Shown in pieces: positions 16,793-24,571 of a stretch of 64,000 nt of DNA. Within the stretch, counting starts at the first letter, position 1. Each line of letters starts with the position of its first letter. Where the stretch lies: positions 1 through 64,000 of the forward strand of contig NZ_GL538209.1 of NCBI RefSeq assembly GCF_000165735.1. The letters run 5' to 3'. Source of the stretch: Megasphaera micronuciformis F0359 (lineage in GTDB: Bacteria; Bacillota; Negativicutes; Veillonellales; Megasphaeraceae). The translations under genes were made by a program, and so were the position numbers. The notes under the pieces were generated by a model that was not told the origin of the DNA, made no database searches, and worked only from the letters and a program-made list of their open reading frames with translations.

Positions 16793-19700
16793 TTATTTGT
16801 TTAAAGAACCGTTAATGTGGACTCCGGGTATAAAGGGCAATACCGGTTTTTCCTCAGCTGCAGCTGACGGTTGGCGAATGCTCTCAAAGGTTGTTGTTAA
16901 CATGAGTTTCAATCGGTTTGTCTGATTGACTGCACTGGCACTGGGATCGTAGTCGATAGCTACAATATTCGTTTCGGGGAAAGCCGATTTCAAGGTCTTA
17001 ATCATACCCTTACCTGTTACATGATTGGGAAGACAAGCCCAAGGTTGCAGGCAAACGACATTTTTAGCACCCCTGTGGATAAGATCAATCATATCGCCTG
17101 TAAGGAACCAGCCTTCGCCGGCTACGTGGCCGAGAGACAGGTATTCTTTAGCTTCGTCGGCAATTTCGTAAATAGAGGTAACGGGGTCGAAACGTTTGCT
17201 GGCAGCGACGGCTTCAGCATAAGGCTTACGATACCAATCGAGAAGCTTGATTGCCGCTTTGCCGCCCAAGGCGGACCAGAATGAGCCGGACAAATATTTG
17301 TGTCGGAAATTGTTATCCAATAGACCGTAGTAGAAAAAGTCGGCTAAACCGGAAGTGACTATTTCTCCGCCTTCTTCCTCAATGAGTTTAATGATCTGGT
17401 TATTAGCTATAGGATGGAACTTAACGTAAATTTCTCCGACAATACCGATGCGGGGTTTTTTAATATCCTCCCAAATGGGGAGACTGTCAAAGTCCGCAAC
17501 AATTTGACGGATATTTTTTACGAACGTACTTCTGTCCGCCTTGTTCAAATCGACGGCCAGCTTTTCCTGCCATTTTTTAAAGAGACTTTCGGCTGCCCCG
17601 CGTACCTTTTCGTACGGCCGCGTGCGATACAATACTTGTTGCAATGTATCGCCGTAAATAACACCCTGTAAAAGTCTATGCCAGAAACCGAGAGACGGTT
17701 TAAAGCCCGGCTGTTCGTTTAATCCTTTCGTATTTAATGAAATGATAGGAATCTGGGGCATATTTGCGTCGGCTAAAGCCTTTCTCAACATACCGATATA
17801 GTTGGTAGCACGGCAGCAACCGCCTGTTTGGGAAATAATGACCGATGTGCGGTTCAAGTCGTATTTTCCCGATCTCAAGGCGGTCATTATCTGGCCGAGA
17901 GACATGATGGCCGGATAGCAGGCATCATTATGAATGAAGGAAAGTCCCGTATCGATAGCTTCTTGACCCTGGTGGGGCAAGAGTTCCATCTTGTAGCCTT
18001 CGTGTGCAAAGGCTGCTTTGAATAGAGGGAAATGAATAGGTGTCATTTCAGGGGCCAAGATAGTATGCGTTTTCTTGTCTTCCTTTGTAAAAACAGCCTT
18101 ATGATACGAATAAGGCTTGGTGTGTTCTACTCGAGTCATTTTGCGGTGATTCATGACGAATAACAAGGAACGCAAGCGAATGCGAATGGCTCCGAGATTG
18201 GAACCCTCGTCGATTTTTAACAACGTGTGGATTTTGTTGGCGTTTGCCAGAATTTCCTGTACCTGATCGGCAACGATAGAATCCAAGCCGCAACCGAAAG
18301 AGTTAAGTTCTACTAGCTCCAGGTTTTTATGTTCCGCTACATATTGGGCGGCCCTATACAAACGAGAGTGGTAGGACCATTGGTCGACAACGCGCAACGA
18401 ATCGGGTGCAGACCCCAAGGGAGCCACGCCGTCTTCTGTAAGGACGGCAAGACCGAGACTGTTAATGAGTTCGGGGATGCCGTGGTTGATTTCCGGATCC
18501 AGATGATAAGGACGCCCACTCAAGACGATGGCTCTGTCCCCGTCTTTTTCCAGTTTTTCCACTGTCTTTTTGGTTAATTCGTAATAGTCGGACTTGAACT
18601 TCTCTTCCTCATCCCAAGCTGCGTGGGCAGCTTTTTTGATATCATGGCCAGACAGACCCCAAGATTTTAGTTCCTCTGACAGTCTGGTTATAATTCGTTT
18701 TTTGTCGTGCAAAGGTAGGAACGGACTGATAAAAGGGGTCTGTGTAATTGCCAGACGTTCGTCCATATTGTGCTTAATTACTTCAGGATAAGACATGACC
18801 ATGGGACAATTGAAGTTGTTATCCTTACTGCCTTCGGCCGGTCCGTGTTGGATGCAGGGGTAGAAGATGCGATCCACCTTCTTTTCCAACAAGTTTTCAA
18901 TATGGCCGTGAACCAATTTAGCCGGATAACATGCCGAGTCTGACGGAATTGTATCCATCGCTTTCTGGAAGAGCTCCTTAGTGGACTGGTCGGATAAGAC
19001 GACTTCATAGCCTAGGTGTGTAAAGAAGGTAAACCAGAAAGGGTAATCTTCATACATGTTCAGGACCCGCGGAATTCCCACGGTGCCGCGAGGCGCTCCT
19101 TTTACGGGCTTGTAATGTGCAAAAAGGCGGTTGTATTTTACCTTGTATAAATCAGGCAAGTGTTTTACCTTTTTGGCCGAAGAACCGGCAGCACCGCGTT
19201 CACAGCGGTTACCGGTAATAAAGGAACGACCGTCGTTAAAGGTATTGACTGTAAGCAGGCAATTATTGGTACATAAGCCGCAATGGCGAATTGTCGTATC
19301 AATACGAAGAGAATCAATACCCGCTACATCCAATAGAGTAGAAGGTGCTGCATCTTCCTGATACGCTTGACGACAAATGAGACCCATGCCGTATGCACCC
19401 ATGAGGCCGGCAATTGCGGGACGAATGACCCGGCGACCCAAAAGTTGTTCAAAAGCACGTAATACGGCGTCGTTGTAGAAGGTGCCGCCTTGAACGACAA
19501 TGTGTTTTCCCAGTTTTGAAGGGTCTTTTACTTTAATAACCTTGTAGAGTGCATTTTTTATAATGGAGTAGGACAGGCCGGCTGAAATATCGGCCATGGT
19601 GGACCCCTCTTTTTGTGCCTGTTTTACCTTGGAGTTCATGAAGACTGTACAACGAGAACCCAAATCGATGGGTTCTTCCGCCAGTAAAGCTGCTTCGGAA

Positions 19701-21100
19701 AATTCTTGAATCGACTTGTTCAAGGACTTGGCAAACGTATCCAGGAAGGAACCGCAACCGGCAGAGCAAGCTTCGTTTAAAAGGATATCTTCGATATGGC
19801 CGTCTTTCAAACGGCAACATTTCATATCCTGGCCGCCAATGTCCAAAATGAAGTCCACGTCGGGGCAAAAATGAGCGGCAGCTTGATAATGGGCAATGGT
19901 TTCCACTTCGCCCAAATCAATACGGAGTGCTTCTTTTAAAAGAAACTCCCCATATCCCGTAATACCCGATTTGGCAATGAAAGCGCCTTCGGGCAGTCGG
20001 TTATAAATATCTTTAATGATAGATTTTGCAGCTTCTAAAGGACTGCCTTCATTATTCTGATAGTGAGAATAAAGAATCTCGCCCGTTTCGCCGATAACGA
20101 CAGCTTTAATCGTCGTAGAACCCGCATCGAGGCCGATATAGCAGGGACCCGTATAGGTCGATAAATCACCGAAAGGAACACAGGCCTGAGCATGACGAGC
20201 GCGGAAGGCTTCCAATTCTTCACGCGAGGTGAAGAGACGGTCAATACGGTCCGTTTTCGGTAACGATGAATCATCTACCTGTCGGATGCGGGCCATCAGA
20301 GACTGAAAGGACTGTGGCTTTTCTTCGAAGCTGCCCAAGGCCGCTCCGATAGCTACATATACCTGGGCATTTTCCGGAGCAATAACTTCTTCGGGTGTTA
20401 ATTCCAAGGTGTCGGCAAATTGTTTGCGAAGGCGGGGCAAAAAGGTCAGCGGACCGCCGAGAAAGCATACGGAACCCTTAATAGGTCTGCCGCAGGCAAG
20501 GCCCGTAATGGTTTGTAAAACAATGGATTGGAAAACGGAAGCGGCAATATTTTCCTTGCTGGCTCCTTCATTCAGCAGAGCCTGAACGTCCGTTTTAGCG
20601 AAAACGCCGCAACGTGCGGCAATAGGATAAAGCGTATCTGAATGCTCCGCCATTTCATTTAATCCCGCCGCATCAGTGTGTAAAAGCGTTGCCATTTGAT
20701 CAATAAAAGCACCGGTACCGCCGGCGCAGGCCCCGTTCATGCGGTGTTCGTTACCGCCTGTGAGATACGTGATTTTAGCATCTTCGCCGCCTAATTCAAT
20801 AATGACATCCGCCTGCGGATGATAGGTGCGAACGGATTTCGTACCGGCAATGACTTCCTGAATAAAAGGAATGTGCAAGTGGTCAGCCAAGGCCATACCG
20901 CCGGAACCGGTCATGGCAATAGAAATTTGCCGATCTCCGAAAACTTCATAGGCGTTTTCCAACAGGTCAAGCACTTTTTGTCGAATGTCTGTATAGTGAC
21001 GTACGTAACAGGCGTGAAGACACTGCTTTACGTTATTTAAGACGGCAATTTTAACGGTAGTAGACCCGATATCAATGCCGATGTGCAATAAGTCTTTCAT
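16793..21100 (-). CDS. Giant 2-hydroxyacyl-CoA dehydratase activase-type protein (tandem BadF/BcrA ATPases + DUF2229)
   Basis: This 1435-residue protein starts at the ATG at 21100 behind GGAG; an upstream in-frame ATG lacks a site. It has two ASKHA-type BadF/BadG/BcrA/BcrD domains: the first begins IGIDIGSTTVKIAV (residues about 6-19) and has the cluster motif NGACAGGTGAFID near 138; the second begins YIGLDAGSTTIKAVV near 323, with DIGGQDMKC and NEACSAGCGSFLD. These resemble the activator of 2-hydroxyglutaryl-CoA dehydratase, whose bridging [4Fe-4S] cluster uses such cysteines. The C-terminal two-thirds is the DUF2229/CoA-dehydratase-related region with many cysteines (GLCTNNCLLT, SACYPAKLVHGH, YPCIQHG, NDACYPA, CCRATNYIG). 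It probably couples ATP hydrolysis to a low-potential electron transfer; the partner is unknown and no dehydratase gene is adjacent. Confidence 0.9.
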   Translation of the reverse strand: MKDLLHIGIDIGSTTVKIAVLNNVKQCLHACYVRHYTDIRQKVLDLLENAYEVFGDRQISIAMTGSGGMALADHLHIPFIQEVIAGTKSVRTYHPQADVIIELGGEDAKITYLTGGNEHRMNGACAGGTGAFIDQMATLLHTDAAGLNEMAEHSDTLYPIAARCGVFAKTDVQALLNEGASKENIAASVFQSIVLQTITGLACGRPIKGSVCFLGGPLTFLPRLRKQFADTLELTPEEVIAPENAQVYVAIGAALGSFEEKPQSFQSLMARIRQVDDSSLPKTDRIDRLFTSREELEAFRARHAQACVPFGDLSTYTGPCYIGLDAGSTTIKAVVIGETGEILYSHYQNNEGSPLEAAKSIIKDIYNRLPEGAFIAKSGITGYGEFLLKEALRIDLGEVETIAHYQAAAHFCPDVDFILDIGGQDMKCCRLKDGHIEDILLNEACSAGCGSFLDTFAKSLNKSIQEFSEAALLAEEPIDLGSRCTVFMNSKVKQAQKEGSTMADISAGLSYSIIKNALYKVIKVKDPSKLGKHIVVQGGTFYNDAVLRAFEQLLGRRVIRPAIAGLMGAYGMGLICRQAYQEDAAPSTLLDVAGIDSLRIDTTIRHCGLCTNNCLLTVNTFNDGRSFITGNRCERGAAGSSAKKVKHLPDLYKVKYNRLFAHYKPVKGAPRGTVGIPRVLNMYEDYPFWFTFFTHLGYEVVLSDQSTKELFQKAMDTIPSDSACYPAKLVHGHIENLLEKKVDRIFYPCIQHGPAEGSKDNNFNCPMVMSYPEVIKHNMDERLAITQTPFISPFLPLHDKKRIITRLSEELKSWGLSGHDIKKAAHAAWDEEEKFKSDYYELTKKTVEKLEKDGDRAIVLSGRPYHLDPEINHGIPELINSLGLAVLTEDGVAPLGSAPDSLRVVDQWSYHSRLYRAAQYVAEHKNLELVELNSFGCGLDSIVADQVQEILANANKIHTLLKIDEGSNLGAIRIRLRSLLFVMNHRKMTRVEHTKPYSYHKAVFTKEDKKTHTILAPEMTPIHFPLFKAAFAHEGYKMELLPHQGQEAIDTGLSFIHNDACYPAIMSLGQIMTALRSGKYDLNRTSVIISQTGGCCRATNYIGMLRKALADANMPQIPIISLNTKGLNEQPGFKPSLGFWHRLLQGVIYGDTLQQVLYRTRPYEKVRGAAESLFKKWQEKLAVDLNKADRSTFVKNIRQIVADFDSLPIWEDIKKPRIGIVGEIYVKFHPIANNQIIKLIEEEGGEIVTSGLADFFYYGLLDNNFRHKYLSGSFWSALGGKAAIKLLDWYRKPYAEAVAASKRFDPVTSIYEIADEAKEYLSLGHVAGEGWFLTGDMIDLIHRGAKNVVCLQPWACLPNHVTGKGMIKTLKSAFPETNIVAIDYDPSASAVNQTNRLKLMLTTTFESIRQPSAAAEEKPVLPFIPGVHINGSLNK

Positions 21101-21128
21101 GAAAATCTCCTGTAATAAATTTGAATCG

Positions 21129-21171
21129 GACCATAAAGAATACAATAATAGTATAAATTAGGCTTATGGTC
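21129..21171. promoter_or_regulatory. Inverted repeat in the activase promoter region
   Basis: GACCATAA (21129-21136) and TTATGGTC (21164-21171) are perfect 8-base arms separated by 27 bases that include a minus-strand TATACT (21150-21155). The arms flank a likely -10 element of the activase gene, as an operator would. The regulator is unknown. Confidence 0.4.
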
Positions 21172-21316
21172 TATATATCATTATACCACATGCATGGAAA
21201 TAGAAAGCTTAAAAACACAAGTGTTTTGTAACAATTCCCAATTTAGTATATCCTGTTCGAGAGTATAGAAGTATGTTAAAATAAAAAGGCATAATGTTAA
21301 GAGACGGAGGCTTTTT

Positions 21317-22165
21317 ATGAAAAATTATATAACGGAACATCAGTCCCCGTATTTGGATTTACGGGCCGAAGTGACGGATATTCTTTTTGAAGGCAAGTCT
21401 GATTTCCAGGATATTGTTGTAGCCGATAGTAAAGAGTACGGAAGAATGTTGATGTTGGACGGTGTTTTTCAAACGTCGGACAAAGATGAATTTACGTATC
21501 ATGAAAATATTACACACATCCCCCTTTTTCTGCATCCTTCTCCTAAAAATGTATTGATCATCGGCGGCGGGGACGGGGGGGCCGCAAGAGAAGCCGTACG
21601 TCATCCGGAAGTGGAACGGGTGACGATGGTAGATATTGACGGTAAGGTGATTGAACTGTCGAAAAAATATTTCCCCAAGATTTCGGCAGCTATTTTGGAA
21701 AACAATCCCAAGCTGACGGTTAAAGTAGGAGACGGAATTGCTTTTATGAAAGAAGCGGAAAATTTCTACGACGTTATTATTGTAGACTGCTCCGACCCGG
21801 TCGGTCCCGGAGAAGGCTTGTTTACGTACGATTTTTATAAGGACACGTATAAGGCTTTGAAGGATGACGGCATTTTCGTGCAGCAGACAGAGTCTCCGTT
21901 TATGCATCGTAAATTAGTACGTGAAGTATTTGATGCCGTAGGTGCCATTTTCCCGATTACGCGCCTATATACGGCTTTCATACCCCTCTACCCTACGGGT
22001 ATGCACTGCTTTACCATGGGTTCGAAAAAATATGACCCTTTAACATGGGAATCCAATCGGAAGCAGACTTTTGAAACGAAATACTATAATGAAGGCATTC
22101 AAAAAAGTGCCTTTGTATTACCGAACTTCGTAAAAGAGTTGCTTTACGGCGAAAAACATGAGTGA
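21317..22165 (+). CDS. speE: Spermidine synthase (polyamine aminopropyltransferase)
   Basis: A 282-residue protein with the normal SpeE length. Landmarks: the N-terminal beta domain with SDFQDIVVADSKEYGRMLMLDGVFQTSDKDEFTYHE, then the Rossmann motif VLIIGGGDGGAAREAVRH (about 75-92), the acidic VDIDGKVIELSKKYFP, and the catalytic-loop VDCSDPVGPGEGLF (about 154-167). It transfers an aminopropyl group from decarboxylated S-adenosylmethionine to putrescine. The ribosome site GGAGG is at 21306-21310. It stands alone, with no speD neighbour, upstream of a terminator. A second, membrane-bound homologue lies about 2.4 kb downstream. Confidence 0.95.
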   Translation: MKNYITEHQSPYLDLRAEVTDILFEGKSDFQDIVVADSKEYGRMLMLDGVFQTSDKDEFTYHENITHIPLFLHPSPKNVLIIGGGDGGAAREAVRHPEVERVTMVDIDGKVIELSKKYFPKISAAILENNPKLTVKVGDGIAFMKEAENFYDVIIVDCSDPVGPGEGLFTYDFYKDTYKALKDDGIFVQQTESPFMHRKLVREVFDAVGAIFPITRLYTAFIPLYPTGMHCFTMGSKKYDPLTWESNRKQTFETKYYNEGIQKSAFVLPNFVKELLYGEKHE

Positions 22166-22170
22166 TCGGT

Positions 22171-22208
22171 AAAAAAAGAGCTGTTTTATAACAGCTCTTT
22201 TTTTTATG
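22171..22208 (+). terminator. Terminator of speE
   Basis: A 15-bp perfect stem (22171-22185 with 22190-22204) around TTAT, with a T-rich 3' arm, begins 6 bases after the stop codon. Confidence 0.92.
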
Positions 22209-22412
22209 TATGCGGCTCAATATAAAAACGATAGAAGGCAGAAAGGGGAGGTATTCAACTTCGTCCGGTGACCGGTATTCATGGAATGCGAGAGAAGGGT
22301 AGTTCGGGTCAGCCATTTATGCACCGCTTGCAGCTTTGCATTCCGGGACACGCTTACAGGCGACCTGTAAGCCACGCAGTAGACGGCAACCCCGCAGTCT
22401 TCGCCAGAAGGC
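22209..22412 (+). other. Intergenic stretch with strong secondary structure, unassigned
   Basis: No convincing gene is seen between the speE terminator and the tRNA promoter. The stretch is rich in hairpins: a perfect 9-bp stem at 22352-22360 with 22364-22372 (loop CGA), and a longer-range pairing GGAATGC (22283-22289) with GCATTCC (22338-22344). I compared it by eye with 6S, tmRNA, RNase P, 4.5S and 5S RNA and found no match. It may be an uncharacterised structured RNA or relic sequence. Confidence 0.35.
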
Positions 22413-22441
22413 TTGACTTTGAGGGGACGTCATGGTAAGAT
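22413..22441 (+). promoter_or_regulatory. Promoter of the tRNA-His/Gln/Lys operon
   Basis: TTGACT at 22413-22418 and TAAGAT at 22436-22441 have exactly 17 bases between them, 36 bases before tRNA-His. Confidence 0.6.
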
Positions 22442-22476
22442 TATTAGCGTCATCGATTATGTCGAGGACTCTATAT

Positions 22477-22553
22477 GGCGGGTATGGTGAAGTGGTTAAC
22501 ACGGCGGATTGTGGCTCCGTTATTCAAGGGTTCGATCCCCTTTACTCGCCCCA
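22477..22553 (+). tRNA. tRNA-His (anticodon GTG)
   Basis: The acceptor GCGGGTA (22478-22484) pairs with TACTCGC, with the extra 5' G(-1) at 22477 opposite C73, the identity element of tRNA-His. Anticodon loop TTGTGGC carries GTG at 22511-22513. The T arm has GTTCGAT. CCA is encoded (22551-22553). Confidence 0.95.
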
Positions 22554-22554
22554 T

Positions 22555-22629
22555 AGGGGTATAGCCAAGTGGTAAGGCACCGGACTTTGACTCCGCTATG
22601 CGCTGGTTCGAATCCAGCTACCCCTGCCA
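22555..22629 (+). tRNA. tRNA-Gln (anticodon TTG)
   Basis: Acceptor AGGGGTA (22555-22561) pairs with TACCCCT (22619-22625), G73, and an encoded CCA ends at 22629. Anticodon loop CTTTGAC gives TTG. One base separates it from tRNA-His. Confidence 0.95.
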
Positions 22630-22634
22630 AGTAT

Positions 22635-22710
22635 GATCCACTAGCTCAGTCGGTAGAGCACCTGACTTTTAATCAGGGTGTCCCGAGTTCGAATCTCGGG
22701 TGGATCACCA
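22635..22710 (+). tRNA. tRNA-Lys (anticodon TTT)
   Basis: Acceptor GATCCAC (22635-22641) pairs with GTGGATC. The anticodon stem CCTGA/TCAGG closes loop CTTTTAA with TTT. A73 and an encoded CCA end at 22710. Confidence 0.95.
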
Positions 22711-22712
22711 AT

Positions 22713-22754
22713 AAGTCGGACGAACGAGGTCACCTCGGTCGTCCGACTTTTTCG
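22713..22754 (+). terminator. Terminator of the tRNA operon
   Basis: AAGTCGGACGA (22713-22723) pairs with TCGTCCGACTT (22739-22749), with an inner CGAGG/CCTCG stem and a T tract. Confidence 0.9.
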
Positions 22755-22848
22755 TTGTAAACAAGGATTGTGACGGAATTCAAGGCAGTAAGAACGGGTG
22801 TATTGAAAAGGCTGAAGGGTTAGTGTAAGATGATTTTGAAAAGGGTGT

Positions 22849-22877
22849 TTGACTATATCGGTAGACGTTCGTAAGAG
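22849..22877 (+). promoter_or_regulatory. Possible promoter of the DUF4178 module
   Basis: TTGACT (22849-22854), 17 bases, then TAAGAG (22872-22877). The -35 and spacing are good and the -10 is weak. It lies 39 bases before the DUF4178 start codon. Confidence 0.4.
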
Positions 22878-22916
22878 AAACAATAAATATAAAATTTTTC
22901 CGATTGCGAGTGTGAC

Positions 22917-24101
22917 ATGAACTTTAAATACGGCGATACACTGCGTATCGAAAACGATTTATATACGGTTTTAGGGACAATTGCATATGAAAATAAGGAG
23001 GGCTACTCATGGGTTGAGCATCTCCTCATAGAACATCGTACCGATACGGAATATTGGCTCAGGAAGGATGACGGCAGTCGTGGGTACGAAAATCGCGAGT
23101 ATCAGTTGTCGCGAGTTGTTTCAACAGGCATAATTCCCGCCGGCATGCGTCTTGTTGACAGTGGTAGGGAGCGTGTTACCGACGTTTGGGATATATACGG
23201 GTCCGATGATGTAGAACGCGGCGACGAAGCCGATTATAAAAACTACCGGAATAATAAAGGGATGTTCTTTTCTATAGAAAAGTGGGAAGATTGCACGGAA
23301 TATTCGCGCGGCCGGTATATAGATGAAAAGGTTGTGCGAATTGAGGAAAATGCGGAGTTAACCGACTTTATTAAACGCCAAATGCTCCGTAGACGCCTTA
23401 TTAAGACCGGTGTATTCTTGTTTTTCGTCGTAGGGATTTGTATTCTTTTGTATATGGGTTATTCTATGCGACACGATATACGGGACTTCTTCGGATATCC
23501 TTATACGGTAGCCGAATATGTAAAGGATAAGCCGGGGACTTATACATATGTCACTTCCGTCACGGATGCCAATAATACTAAGTCCGATATTTATCAGTCC
23601 GACAAAGATTTGGATGCGACTGTACAGGATATCATTAAGGGCGTAGACGGTAAGGTTTCGGAAGTTACTCAAGACGGCGATACGGCACTGGAAAATATGG
23701 ATAGCCAAGCTGATGAGGAATTGACGGATTTGGTGCGAACGACCGGTGTTCCCACACAGACTGTAACGATTTTGACGGATAACGAGTTTATTACCGTATA
23801 TATATCGACGGAAGGGACGGTATTGCTTCGCGTTGAAAGTCGGGAAGCGGCTTACAACAACACGGATGACGGCGGCTATCACAGTACCACCCATTCATAC
23901 GGTTTTTATCGCTATGCTTACTGGCGTAATGGATATGACCGAGATCGCGGGCGTTACGGAGGAACGTCTTCATACGCCGCTTACACACCGGGATCATCGC
24001 ATACCACTTATTCGCCGTACAATCAATATGCATCCAGCGTGCGTCGAAACAGCGTGAGCAGTCGGACCGGATCCCATGGCGGTACGAGTGTGGGAAAATA
24101 A
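22917..24101 (+). CDS. DUF4178-type membrane protein with Tyr/Ser-rich tail
   Basis: This 394-residue protein begins with a DUF4178-like beta domain (residues 1-75: YGDTLRIENDLYTVLGTIAYENKEG, then WVEHLLIEHRTDTEYWL), in which the W-x-E-Y/H-L-L and WL motifs are typical. A related second segment follows to about residue 150. One transmembrane helix lies at about 165-185 (FLFFVVGICILLYMGY), then an extracytoplasmic domain with VTVTILTDNEFITVYISTEG-like strands, and a low-complexity tail rich in Tyr, Ser, Gly and Arg (about 315-394). Function is unknown. DUF4178 genes often neighbour DUF350 and spermidine-synthase-like genes, as here, 38 bases upstream of DUF350. Confidence 0.8.
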   Translation: MNFKYGDTLRIENDLYTVLGTIAYENKEGYSWVEHLLIEHRTDTEYWLRKDDGSRGYENREYQLSRVVSTGIIPAGMRLVDSGRERVTDVWDIYGSDDVERGDEADYKNYRNNKGMFFSIEKWEDCTEYSRGRYIDEKVVRIEENAELTDFIKRQMLRRRLIKTGVFLFFVVGICILLYMGYSMRHDIRDFFGYPYTVAEYVKDKPGTYTYVTSVTDANNTKSDIYQSDKDLDATVQDIIKGVDGKVSEVTQDGDTALENMDSQADEELTDLVRTTGVPTQTVTILTDNEFITVYISTEGTVLLRVESREAAYNNTDDGGYHSTTHSYGFYRYAYWRNGYDRDRGRYGGTSSYAAYTPGSSHTTYSPYNQYASSVRRNSVSSRTGSHGGTSVGK

Positions 24102-24139
24102 AAAGTTAGGAAATATTTCTATGTATACGGGAGGAACTT

Positions 24140-24571
24140 ATGCCTTATATTGCGGATATTGTGAATGTATTGATATTCTCCTTCTTGGGAATTATTTTGA
24201 TGATTGTCGGGAATATGATTATCGATCAGTTTATTCCCGGTGATTTTCCGACGGAAATAAAAAAAGGGAATAGTGCTGTTGCCTGGGTCTGTGCCGGTTC
24301 GTTTATCGGCATGGGAGAGATTGTTCGGACAGCCATTCAATCACCGACAGCGGCAGAAGTAGAAGAATTTCTTTTACACGGCATTATGTTCAGTCTTATT
24401 TATGCCGTCATAGGAATAGCCGTTTTCCTTATGGGCTTTTTCTTTATCAGTGCCTTTCAGCGTAAGTATTCCTTGTCTAAAGAAATTATGAGCGGTAATG
24501 TAGCGGCAGGTATTGTTACCTTCGGTATTTTTGTAGGCTTGGCACTTGTCGTAGCCGGGGCCATTCAGTGA
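24140..24571 (+). CDS. DUF350 integral membrane protein
   Basis: A 143-residue protein with about four transmembrane helices arranged as two related halves. The central GNSAVAWVCAGSFIGMGEIV and the later SGNVAAGIVTFGIFVGLALVV match the GN-x-A-x-A...G-x-(I/L)-G pattern of DUF350 (YjfL family). The biochemical role of the family is not established. It ends as CAG-TGATG with the next start codon overlapping by one base, so it is tightly coupled to the spermidine-synthase-like gene. Confidence 0.88.
   Translation: MPYIADIVNVLIFSFLGIILMIVGNMIIDQFIPGDFPTEIKKGNSAVAWVCAGSFIGMGEIVRTAIQSPTAAEVEEFLLHGIMFSLIYAVIGIAVFLMGFFFISAFQRKYSLSKEIMSGNVAAGIVTFGIFVGLALVVAGAIQ

Noticed and set aside
22011-22502. Minus-strand open frames over the speE end and the structured intergenic region
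   Set aside because: They overlap a convergent real gene, a terminator and the tRNA-His gene, have no ribosome site and no recognisable family.
24568-24570. GTG one codon upstream as start of the membrane spermidine-synthase-like gene
   Set aside because: ATG at 24571 is the stronger codon; the difference is one residue and cannot be settled from sequence.
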